A stretch of 64,000 nt of DNA from Paramecium sonneborni. Taxonomy: Eukaryota; Ciliophora; Oligohymenophorea; Peniculida; Parameciidae. The notes beneath the pieces were generated by a model. That model was not told where the DNA came from. It did no database searches and saw nothing but the letters and a program-made list of their open reading frames with translations. Shown here one piece after another: positions 39,784 to 50,291 of the stretch (positions are counted from its first letter, which is position 1; every line of letters starts with the position of its first letter). The position numbers were made by a program, and so were the translations under genes. The stretch covers positions 190,191 through 254,190 of the forward strand of contig CAJJDN010000090.1 in the NCBI GenBank assembly GCA_905182985.1, given 5' to 3'.

Positions 39784-41251
39784 ATGAAAAGTGAGCATTA
39801 ATCATTATTATTGACTAAAAGAGAAGAATTTAGATTTTCTATAAGAAAGGAGAGGTTAGAAGATCTATTCAATCAAAACAGAAAGAAATCGCACATGAAT
39901 AATGAAGCAGATCCATTAATTGAAATTCCAAGTTTTTCTGAATCATAAGAACTTCATAAATATCTTATTGATGGAGAGTTTAGTCAATAAAAATTATTAA
40001 AGGCTGCTAATGATAAACAATTGTTAAATAAATTATTTCTTAGCGCACAAGTATCAGATTATTATTCAATTACAATTTTGGGTAATATATGCACCAAATA
40101 AAATCTTGAAGAATGTGAAATTCTTTTTCTAAATTAATTAAAATTAGCAAAACAAAGAAAAGACATCAGAATGATTGATAATGTAAAAATAATACCGAAT
40201 CATTTAGATATTTGATGCACTAAATAGTGTTTGTACATAAGAATTAACAAGAAAATAATTAGAATACTTATTAAATGACAATTTAATTGCAATAGTAAAT
40301 TAAATACTAAAAGAAAATTAACATGAGATTTATACAGATGATGAATTTAAAATGATAAAAAGTGGAACTGAATTATTATGTAGATTCTTCAATCAATTTA
40401 GAGTTTTTAGTGAGGAAGAATTAACAGAAATAATATAAAAATATAACTAAGAGGTATTCAATAATAAAATTGCATAGATTCGATATACATTTTATTTAAT
40501 GAAATAATTACTTCCTCTTCAATTATAATATCCAAAAGTAACTTTTATGTTTATAAAAAATCTAATATAAATTATTTCATTAGATCCTGATATAGCTAAT
40601 GATTTAGACAATTAAACTCTTTAAATATGTGTATAGTTATTAGATTGTAGTTAAAATCCAATTTTAATTTCAATAATTTTAAGATTTATGATTGGTATAA
40701 GTGCTTTCAAAGATGAGAAATTTGTTTAAAGAATCTTTTTTTTGAAAGGTCATGATATAGTTAAACAATATATAAATCATGAAAGTTTAATAATAAGGTA
40801 AGGTTCAATAAAGTTATTGGCTAATTTTACAAATGTTGATTCTGAAAATTTATAAAAGGAGATTGTTTCAGATCTGCCTTTTATTGCAGAAGTTGTTTAA
40901 AACTTTTAGAATACAGAAAAGACTGATGAAAATTATTTAAGATTGATTTATGGTATTACATTTAATTGTATGGCTTACACATCAACTGAATTGATTCAAG
41001 ATTTAAGAGTATTTTAAATAGTCAGAATTAAATTCCTTTAAGAGGAACCAGAAGAAACTGAAAATATAATAATCTATTTAAAAGTACTCTATACTTTAAT
41101 TTGCTATTACTAAGCTTATTGTATAGATGACACAGAATTAGAATAAAAGTTAGAGAGTCTATTAAATCATTAAAATGAAGACTTAGTGAAACTTGCTGAT
41201 GAAACACTTGATTTAATTGTAAGCAAATAAGAATAATGTATGAATGAATGA
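39784..41251 (+). CDS. importin-alpha-like armadillo-repeat protein
   Basis: About 480 residues, one 25-nt intron near 40182. Residues 10-40 (LTKREEFRFSIRKERLEDLF, then NQNRKK) resemble the basic importin-beta-binding helix of karyopherin alpha. The rest is all-helical with armadillo-type repeats (for example VQLLDCSQNPILISIILRF, then LIIRQGSIKLLANFTN). The canonical WxxxN array that grips nuclear-localisation signals is poorly kept, so cargo binding may differ. Karyopherin alpha links cargo to importin beta for nuclear entry. A divergent paralogue or a different ARM protein with a basic N-terminus is the alternative. Confidence 0.65.
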
Positions 41252-41291
41252 ATGATTTTGAAAACTATTATTATTATAAAAATAATAAACA

Positions 41292-42269
41292 TCATTACTT
41301 CCTCTTTTTACACATAAGTCTTTACCAAAAATGTTTCATATACACACAAAATAACTAATATTTTTATTCAAACGGTGTTTGGAAAGTGGATTTCCAGAAA
41401 GATTCATCCAAATTAATCATTTTTGATTAAAATTTTTCTTTTATTAAGAATTCCTCAATGTTCTATTTTTTTACTATTTTCAAAAAACACTCTTCCAACT
41501 ATTTGTATTCATCTGAATAAGTTTCAGGTTTAGTAGTACTTAACAAAATAACTGTATTTGATTTTTTATAAATTTATTAGATCTACAGATAAATGTATTT
41601 ATATTACTCTTTCAGAGATCTATTATCTTAATCTAACTTGTCGATCCATAGGAATTTAATCCATTTTACAGCCAACAAAAATAAAAGGCATTTTCAGTAT
41701 TTCTTCCATTTAAATTCCTTTATAATTAATATAACCTAACAAGCAATCTTAATAATCATCTTAAATAACTAGACTACTTTATCTAGAGTATTCATTATTT
41801 TCTGTTTCTAAAGCTTCTTCGTTATCTTCATGGATTATACTTTTTGTTGTTAATCTTTGAATCCATTTTCTAAGATTATACAAAGTCTTTAAATTAGTAA
41901 CATCAAAACAAAATATTATTCCATTAAATTTGAATTTTGAAATATAAATATCTAAGTATTATCTTTAAGCTTTGTCTCCAGATAAATCTATAATTTTAAG
42001 TATAAATTATTTATTAGGTGCAATTAAATTTCTTAAAGCCATTCTAATATCACATCCTTAAGTTTTAATTGCTTGTCTAGATTTCTTGCTTACCATTTTA
42101 TCAGGATATTTTCTATAGGTTAATATATTTACTAATGAAGATTTTCCAGTTTGACCATCTCCAATAATCAAAAACTATTTTATATATTGATTTTATTATA
42201 TACTTTCAATTCTTCAGGAATTTAATTCGTTTTTTGATCAAGTGATCTAAAGTCTTAAGATTCAATCAT
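41292..42269 (-). CDS. divergent Rab/Ras-like small GTPase with insertion and long tail
   Basis: About 307 residues with introns of 29 and 25 nt. The first intron sits just before the GTPase core. P-loop GDGQTGKSS is intact. The switch II site reads IIDLSGDKAQRQY where DTAGQE is usual. The NKxD base-recognition motif reads GCKMDQIP, and the last motif is near LLSTTK. Between strand 4 and this motif lies an acidic, Gln-rich insertion of about 50 residues (from HEDNEEALETENNEYSRQ). There is no C-terminal Cys pair for prenylation; the tail is basic and helical. It is probably a GTP-binding regulator, but the altered motifs suggest unusual nucleotide handling. Confidence 0.75.
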
Positions 42270-42294
42270 TAATTATTAAAATATTATAATTAAT

Positions 42295-43011
42295 ATGCTT
42301 ACAATTCGTGATGAAGGTCCATATTTAGTATAAGAACTTGATGTTTCTTTGGAATAAGATAATGCTATCATTATAGATGAATCAGATCTTGTAATTTTAA
42401 TACCTGAAGATCAACTTGCTAAAACAAAAAAGATAAAATTTAGTAAGAAAAATAAAAAAGAATAGAATAAATTATAAATAATCTAAAATATGGATTGTGA
42501 ATAAATATAACTTAAGAAAGAAAAGAAAAAATAGAAGTTGAAAAACATTTAATGTAAAAACAAATTTTTCAAAGACATGAAAATGGTTTGTCCAGAAATA
42601 ATCCAAAATAATGAATTAAACAAAATCCCTTTAAAATTTGGTAAAATTGCTGAGTAATCATCTAATGAATCAAAAGCATTCAAATCAATGATGGAACATG
42701 TATAATAATATAAAGAATAAGTTAATTGGTCTAATAGAAAAGATCATATATAGATTCCAGAGAAATTATTAAAAGATGAAATTCAAGATATTGAAGTTTT
42801 TATTCCTAAAATGAAAGGAATAAATGATTCTATTTGCTCTAACACTTTATATTTAAATAAAATAAAGGACAAAAAACTTCATATTTCTAGTTCATAAGAG
42901 TGTAACTTAGATATATAACATCCACAAAGTAAATAAAGAGATACTTATCTTCAATATTTAAAAGACATCTAAATGAATAGAATAATTTCTCAAAACAAAT
43001 AAATACCTTGA
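42295..43011 (+). CDS. Lys/Gln/Ile-rich protein, unknown
   Basis: 238 residues without introns. It starts MLTIRDEGPYLVQELDVSLE 25 bp from the divergent GTPase start and ends ISQNKQIP. An acidic N-terminal part (IIDESDLVILIPEDQ) is followed by a very basic stretch (KKIKFSKKNKKEQNK). A patch near residue 90 reads FFKDMKMVCPEIIQNN, and the C-terminal half is polar. No domain, signal peptide or membrane segment is seen. Nuclear localisation is suggested only by the basic stretch. Confidence 0.6.
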
Positions 43012-43051
43012 CCTATTAAATAAATCAAAAGTAGTAAATTAATATTAGTTT

Positions 43052-44155
43052 TCATCTTCTTTATCCTTCACACCATTCTCCAGAAATCTCTCTTGCAAAT
43101 CTGTCTATATAAATACCCTCTCCATGTTACAATCCATTTAGCCACTATCCTTTGTACACTCTACCATCAGGCCAATAATATTCTCCATAACCTTCCTTTT
43201 TATTATCCCTGTAATTCCCCTCATCATGATTAATCTATACCTATATACTTCCTCATATCTGACCAATTCATTTCTCCATATCCATTCATCTTATTATTAG
43301 ACCATTAACCCTTGTATGTACTTCCATCTGGCCAACTATAAATTCCTTTCCCACTAAATAATCCTTTTTTAAATTCTCCTTCATAACTTGATCCATCAGA
43401 CCATTTATAAACTCCATATCCTTCCTTTACACCCATCACAAATTATCCTTCAAAAACTGCTGATTCATCTGCCCAAATCTCTTTTCCTTTACCATGACGA
43501 TGATCTTCCTTCCATTCTCCTTCATAACTAGACTTATCTGAATGAACATAAATCCCGTATCCATCATTTTTATCATCTTTCCATTCTCCTACATAATAAT
43601 CACCATTTGTCATTATCAATCTACCATAACCATTTGCTTTATCATTTACCCAATTACCTTCATAAATTGATCCATCTGGAAATATGTACTACCCTTTACC
43701 ATTTCTTTTATGATCTTTCCACTAACCTATATAAATTCCTCCCTTCTCTATATATTAATAAGCACATAAAGTCTTAGCTCCAGTAATTGATTAACATTTT
43801 GAATAGTCAAAAGCTCCTAATTATAGCATGACCTTTGAAACTTCATGATGGAATATTTCTGGAACCTGATCTGTTTTTACTGCTACCTTTGAATCTGGAT
43901 AATAAGACTCTTCAAGTTCTTTTTTCTATCCATATTATAAAATCCTACTTATTTTCGAACTGTATGCCCTCTAAATAATGCTTGTATTTTTGTAGCACAC
44001 ATCTCCTATACTTCTATAAGATTACTCTTCATCTCATATGGTTTAATCTCTGCTGGCAAGATGCACTCAAAATGATCTTATTCTTATATTGGATATCCTC
44101 TATTCGCTTAACATATTCCTCCCATATATTTTTATAATAATAATTTTAATTCCAT
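43052..44155 (-). CDS. IQ-motif and MORN-repeat protein
   Basis: About 346 residues. It starts MELKLLLQKYMGGICQ. An IQ motif, ATKIQALFRGHTVRKQ, near residue 65 predicts calmodulin binding. From about residue 150 there are eight or so MORN repeats (YxGxWxxgkxxGxG), for example YIGQWKDHKRNGKGQY, YEGNWVNDKANGYGR and YKGQWSNNKMNGYGE. Introns of 23 nt and, near the 3' end, about 40 nt are needed; the latter is unusually long. MORN repeats bind lipids or act as scaffolds, and IQ-MORN proteins are common in ciliate cortex and cilia. It lies tail-to-head behind CFAP58 on the same strand, which fits a ciliary role. Confidence 0.85.
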
Positions 44156-44337
44156 TATCAATCTTACTTATTTATACTTTTTTTTTGATCCAATACCCTA
44201 TATCACTGGACGGATTTAATAATGTAATAAGAATTAAGACTTCCATTCAATAAAACTTAATCCCTTCATCCTTTATCAAGATTTTAGATAAATAAGAACC
44301 AATTTAAATTTTAGTTAATTTTATATCAGTTGATATT

Positions 44338-47005
44338 TCACTTTTATAAAGCAAATCCACCACCCACAAATTTTTTCTCTGGTAAAATTACTTAAATCGA
44401 TTATCCTTATTCTTCCTATATACGAAGATCTCTTTGTTACTGTTCTCTCTTCTTTTAATTAAAGTATTTCTACTTCACTCTTTATAATTCCTAAAATATG
44501 TATAAAACTATTACTTTATTGATTCTATCTATTTCTAATTTATATTCATTTATGTGGGATTAATACATACTTAATTCTTAATCCATTGCTTTCATTTATT
44601 CTTCCTTCTACCTAAGACTATCTTAATAATATGGTATCATAGCCTAATCTTCAAGTCCTGGCTTTCGTTTCATCTCATCTTTTAAGGCTTTCAATTCTTT
44701 TTCCTTCTCTTCTACAACCTTCTCTTTAATTAAAACTTCTTCTGTTTTTTAGATAAGTCTCTTTTAAAGACTATGAATTTTAGTCATTAATTCATAATTT
44801 TCAGAATCTGTCGCTTCTAACTTTCTCCATCTATGAACATTCATTGGATTTTCTAATTCTTCTGTTAATGCTTTGGCTTTCAATTTCTCTTCTGTTAATT
44901 CTTTAGTTAAATTGTGTATATCTCCCTCTAAATCTTTAATTGTATCTGCTTCTCTTTTAAAAACTTTAATTTCTCTTTTATAGTCAGCTATTTTTTCTTT
45001 TAACATTTAAATATCTCCTAATCTCTCTCGATATTATTATTCCCCTTTTTTAAGAGTACTTTCATTAATTTTAATTTTTTCATAAAGTAGATTAGTTTCT
45101 GATATTCTTCTTATTAATTAAGTACTTAAAATATCTCTTTCAGCCACAACTAATTCAAATTCTTCTTTTAGATTCTGAATCTATTATTCTTCATCTTTTA
45201 TTGTAAATTGAAGCTTATCAACTCTCTTTATATACTTATTTATTTTTTCAGCTTTTTCATCTATATCTGTTTTGTATTTTTCCAAAACTCTTGATTATTC
45301 TTCAATTGTTTTATCTTTTTTTTTATGTTCTAAATGTTCCTTTGCTAATGCATTTCCCTTTGCTTCTATTTCTTCTTTTAATTAAGAAATCTAATGGTTA
45401 ACAATTTTATAACTTCTTCTCATTTTTTCAATTTCCTATTATTTTTCTGTATAATTTTTTGAATAAAGATTTCTATCACTTCGAACTGTTTCATAAAGAT
45501 TTTGCTACTATTTTAATTTAGCTTCAGTTTCTATATTTTTTTTTTAGAATTCACTTATTAATGAATCTTTTAATTTAATTTCATCTAACGAATGAAAATA
45601 TTTAGTTTAAGCTTATGAAAATTATAAACATTATTATTCTGTTTCTTTCTCAACATTTGCTATTTTTTTATTTAAATAATCAATCTTCTTTTGTAAACCT
45701 CCTAATTCATTTTATTTTTCACTTAAATATTTTTATTTAGCTATAAAATCTTCTTCAATTTTTTTATTATTATTATCACATCTATCAATTTCTTTTTATA
45801 ATATATTTCTAGCCCTTCTTAAATCTTCAATAATTTATCTATCTTCTGAAGCTTATCTTCTTTCAACTTAAATATCATCTTCTAATTAATTTAAACCATT
45901 ATTTGCTAATTGTTTTTCTTCTTCTATCTTTTTAGCTAATTCTTCTTATTCTTTCACTAATTCTGTCATTTTTTTCTTTTTCTCTTCTCCTTCATTAATC
46001 TTTTAATGTAATTAAGTAATTTCAATCTCAAATTATTCAATTTACTATCTAGTTTCTTTTATTTTTTCTTCTATTTATTCGTTTATTTTCTCTACAGAAT
46101 CTAATTTTTCTTTTATATCTCTTAATTCCTTTTCTACTCTATTTTTTTCTTATTTAAAATTCTCTATTTCCTTTGTTTTCACACTGTTTTAAAGAGTAAC
46201 CTTTTCAATTTCACTTTTTATTTTTTTTCTCTCATTACCTAATTATTTTTCATCTTCTTTTAGAGAATCAAAATCCTTTTTAATCTTTTCTAATTCTGCT
46301 TAAGTTCCATTTTTAGCATCTTCATGTTTTTATAATTTCTCCTCCAATTCAGCTTTCATTTATTATAAAACTTTATTTTCCTTTGTTACAGATTCTTTAG
46401 ATGCTTCAAGAGATTTAATTCTATCTTGAATTGATTAATTTTCTGATCTTGTTCCCAATACTTAAATTTATAAAATTTCTTTTTCTTTTAATAATTCTTA
46501 TTTTCTCTATAGTAATTCATGAACTGTAGTAGTTTAACCTGAATTTAAAGCTTTACTTTATTCAATTGTTTGATTAAGTTATCTACATGGTTACATAATA
46601 TATACTTGATTTCATTTTCTTGTATTTTAATCTTTTATTTATGCTTCTCTTCCCTATCTTATTGAATTTCCAACACTTTGTATGCTTTTTCTAATTGAGT
46701 CTTCAATTATTAGATTGCAGCAGAATCATCAGCAGTCATTTTTAAAACAGTTTGAATCTATAATCATAATAAATATATACTTTTGATGCATTTTAAGAGA
46801 TTTCTGCATTATACTCCCTACATTTACTGATTAATCGTCTTTGATTCTCATGAATGATTTTAAGCGAACGATAAAGCTTATCAAATTCAGATCGAAATCT
46901 TTCTAAGTTTTAATCAGTCCCTAAATCTCGTAAGACCTCCTAAAAGTCTCTCTCCATAGTATCAAATTGACCTGTATCAATATCTAGATCCACTTAGTTT
47001 TGCAT
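44338..47005 (-). CDS. CFAP58: cilia- and flagella-associated protein 58 (CFAP58/CCDC147)
   Basis: About 865 residues, near the 872 of the human protein, with introns of 23, 23 and 24 nt. It is a continuous coiled coil after a short N-terminus (MQNQVDLDIDTGQFDTMERD). Family-specific blocks near the C-terminus are visible: NPMNVHRWRKLEATDSENYE, LKDEMKRKPGLEDQAMIPYY, then ELQRVKQKYFNQKKREQQQ. The protein ends VGGGFALQK. CFAP58 is needed for flagellar/ciliary assembly and axoneme structure, and for sperm midpiece organisation in animals. The 24-nt intron before ELQRVKQK is a multiple of three and would be missed by ORF finders. Its start is only 21 bp from the divergent start at 47027. Confidence 0.9.
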
Positions 47006-47026
47006 TAATAAAAAATATTTATATAA

Positions 47027-47440
47027 ATGTAAATTCGTTAACCAACACGATATCCAATAGTACCTCAAATATAAAATCTGAATTAATATGGTCCTTTTGT
47101 CTCACCTACATAAAGGACATCTCAAAATTAAAGAGTTGGAACTCCAAATACATTACGTTTTGATTACTAAAGATTGCGAAATACTTAATCAATGCAACAA
47201 TATCCTATAGTAAAGCAAGCTCCTGTTGTCACTCCATAAAAAGCTGCCATAAAAAAACCACATATTAAAATGCATTAACCTGGACAAACTGTTTCACAAT
47301 TATAGACTCCCTCTTATGATCCAAGTCTTATGGTTGGACTTATCAAAGAGAATCAAGAAATCAAAGCAAAAATTGCTCAAAAAGAGAAAGAGCTTTAATT
47401 ACTTAATGAAGAAATTGCTTTGTATGAATAAAAATCATGA
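47027..47440 (+). CDS. small Pro/Gln-rich protein with C-terminal coiled coil
   Basis: 137 residues without introns. It starts MQIRQPTRYPIVPQIQN and has a Pro/Gln/Thr-rich, basic body with several P-x-P pieces. The C-terminal 35 residues form a coiled coil (LIKENQEIKAKIAQKEKEL, then QLLNEEIALYEQKS). The start is divergent from CFAP58 with only 21 bp between ATGs, so the two may share a promoter, and it lies 18 bp before prefoldin 6. Function unknown; co-expression with CFAP58 would point to cilia. An assembly duplicate at 48161-48574 is not a second gene. Confidence 0.65.
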
Positions 47441-47458
47441 TATATATTAAAATATTTA

Positions 47459-47908
47459 ATGGCTGATTAAGTGTAGATGTTATAAAGCAAGATTGAAGAC
47501 GAATCCAAAGTTCTCTAGACTTTGTAAAGAGAAATGTAAAAGTATGTTGAAGGTATAAACTTTTACTCTAATTAAAGGCAGACAAAAACTTATAGAGTAA
47601 TCTCATGAAAATGAAATGGTCAAAAAGGAACTTGACTTACTTGAACCAGAGGCTAAAGTATACAAACTCATTGCAAGTGTCTTGGTAAACAATATTTGCG
47701 ATATCTTTCAAAGGTTTAATAAACACTATAAGAGTCCAAAGAGAATGTGAGCAAAAGATTAGATTTCATTGGTAAAGAATTCAAAAAAGTTGAGGATTTA
47801 ATTAAAGAAAATACAAACAAACAAATAGCCAAGAAAACATCAATCTAAAAAATGCAAGAATAACTTTATCAAATCGTCTAAGCTTATTAGCAATCATTAA
47901 ATAAATGA
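47459..47908 (+). CDS. PFDN6: prefoldin subunit 6 (beta-type)
   Basis: 131 residues with introns of 25 and 29 nt. It starts MADQVQMLQSKIEDESKVLQ and contains the family core ENEMVKKELDLLEPEAKVYK, then LIASVLVQQTLQESKENVSK and RLDFIGKEFKKVEDL. The two helices flank the short beta hairpin typical of beta prefoldins. Prefoldin is a six-subunit jellyfish-like chaperone that hands unfolded actin and tubulin to the chaperonin CCT. An identical sequence at 48593-49042 is judged an assembly duplicate. Confidence 0.92.
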
Positions 47909-48155
47909 CAATGTAAAATTTGTTCTAAATACATATATATAATATTTAAATAAATGTATATTATATAAATAATATCTCCCCTTTTGATTAACTAATTCAT
48001 AGTATTGTTTTTAGAAATTTTTTATTTATATATTAATCTATCTAAAATCTAAACATAAGGGGATCAATTTATAAGGGAGAATTTCATTATATAAGATATT
48101 CTAGGAAAGAAAGTTTTATAACTATGAATTGTTCAATATAAATAGTATTGAAAAN

Positions 48156-49286
48156 TATAAATGTAAATTCGTTAACCAACACGATATCCAATAGTACCTC
48201 AAATATAAAATCTGAATTAATATGGTCCTTTTGTCTCACCTACATAAAGGACATCTCAAAATTAAAGAGTTGGAACTCCAAATACATTACGTTTTGATTA
48301 CTAAAGATTGCGAAATACTTAATCAATGCAACAATATCCTATAGTAAAGCAAGCTCCTGTTGTCACTCCATAAAAAGCTGCCATAAAAAAACCACATATT
48401 AAAATGCATTAACCTGGACAAACTGTTTCACAATTATAGACTCCCTCTTATGATCCAAGTCTTATGGTTGGACTTATCAAAGAGAATCAAGAAATCAAAG
48501 CAAAAATTGCTCAAAAAGAGAAAGAGCTTTAATTACTTAATGAAGAAATTGCTTTGTATGAATAAAAATCATGATATATATTAAAATATTTAATGGCTGA
48601 TTAAGTGTAGATGTTATAAAGCAAGATTGAAGACGAATCCAAAGTTCTCTAGACTTTGTAAAGAGAAATGTAAAAGTATGTTGAAGGTATAAACTTTTAC
48701 TCTAATTAAAGGCAGACAAAAACTTATAGAGTAATCTCATGAAAATGAAATGGTCAAAAAGGAACTTGACTTACTTGAACCAGAGGCTAAAGTATACAAA
48801 CTCATTGCAAGTGTCTTGGTAAACAATATTTGCGATATCTTTCAAAGGTTTAATAAACACTATAAGAGTCCAAAGAGAATGTGAGCAAAAGATTAGATTT
48901 CATTGGTAAAGAATTCAAAAAAGTTGAGGATTTAATTAAAGAAAATACAAACAAACAAATAGCCAAGAAAACATCAATCTAAAAAATGCAAGAATAACTT
49001 TATCAAATCGTCTAAGCTTATTAGCAATCATTAAATAAATGACAATGTAAAATTTGTTCTAAATACATATATATAATATTTAAATAAATGTATATTATAT
49101 AAATAATATCTCCCCTTTTGATTAACTAATTCATAGTATTGTTTTAGAAATTTTTATTTATATATTAATCTATCTAAAATCTAAACATAAGGGGATCAAT
49201 TTATAAGGGAGAATTTCATTATATAAGATATTCTAGGAAAGAAAGTTTTATAACTATGAATTGTTCAATATAAATAGTATTGAAAA
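48156..49286. repeat. assembly duplicate C, copy 2 (false gene copies)
   Basis: Copy of 47022-48154. It contains full-length repeats of the small Pro/Gln-rich gene (48161-48574) and prefoldin 6 (48593-49042). Because CFAP58 does not precede it and an N marks the join, these are not counted as paralogues. Confidence 0.85.
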
Positions 49287-49452
49287 TATTTAACTTTATT
49301 ATTGAATTGAGAAAAAGATGATGTTCAGAAATTTGATCATAAAATAGAATATTAGATGATAAAGAATTTTGGTATAGAAAAAAGTAGAATAATAGAAATA
49401 TGGTGAAGTAAATATAATAATTTATTTGAATTCATTTAAACAAATTTAATAT

Positions 49453-50255
49453 ATGTCGAAGAGCATTTCAACAAAAGTGGCATTAGTTTGTTTGAAAACA
49501 TCTTAGAACATAACAAATCAATCATTACTTTAAGTATTTGGAAAACATGGTAAAATCACAAAGGTAAGTGAAAGATTGATTAAACATAGATATTGATTTT
49601 TGAATAAGGTCCAATGTAGACAAAAGTGTTTATTGAATATGAGGAGCCTGAATAAGCCTAAGATGCAATAAAGTATGGAATGAATATAAGTTAGCTGTTT
49701 AAATAATACAAAAGTGATGAATAATATAATTTGCAATGTTTATCCTTCTAGGTTAAGGGAACTGAAATTAGATAACGTTCCGAACACAAAAGGGATGGAT
49801 TTAACCTAGAAGTTACCTTTCAGTATGCCATCTTTATGGGATTTGAATGTAAATGAAGATGAATCAGCATAATAAGTATCAGAGGAGAGATTGGTTGATA
49901 TTAGAAAGAAGTTGAGTATGATTGATGATGAGATAAGCAGAACAATAGAGAGCAAATTAGACAATGCTTTAATAAAGTTATATCAGCAGACAAAATGTTT
50001 AAGTGTTCTGAAGGGAGATTATGGATTAGAAGAGATAATACATAAGACTAGCAAATATGGCAAAATAGTACAGCTGCTGCCACTCCATTAATTTAGGTTT
50101 ACCTGAAGCAGGCATAATAGGAAGTGTACGTGAAGTATGACTCAGATAAGGAGTGCTAATAAGCTTATGAAGAACTCAAAGACCAAATGATTGTTCAAAT
50201 CAAGTATAATTTCGAGAGCATTCCTGGTTACGTGATGGTGAATTCAAATTCCTGA
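49453..50255 (+). CDS. PTB/hnRNP-L-like RNA-binding protein
   Basis: About 240 residues with introns of 26, 25 and 29 nt. Two RRM-like domains are visible. The first reads KVALVCLKTSQNITNQSLLQ, FGKHGKITKILIF, QTKVFIEYEEPEQAQDAI. Between the domains is the PTB-type linker shape with YPSRLRELKLDNVPNTKGMD. The second reads LEEIIHKTSKYGKIVYL then QEVYVKYDSDKECQQAYEEL. PTB and hnRNP L bind pyrimidine- or CA-rich RNA and regulate splicing and RNA stability. The protein is shorter than animal PTB, which has four RRMs. The second RRM only appears when the 29-nt intron (GTACAG...TTTAG) is removed. Confidence 0.8.
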
Positions 50256-50291
50256 AACACCCTCTCTCAATTTATAATTTTATTTAATTTA

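Larger units (their letters stand above)
47022..48154. repeat. assembly duplicate C, copy 1
   Basis: 1133 bp repeated at 48156-49286 (1131 bp) around an N at 48155. The two copies differ only by single-base length changes in two T runs (near 48006 and 48019 against 49141-49160), typical of homopolymer read errors. Confidence 0.9.
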
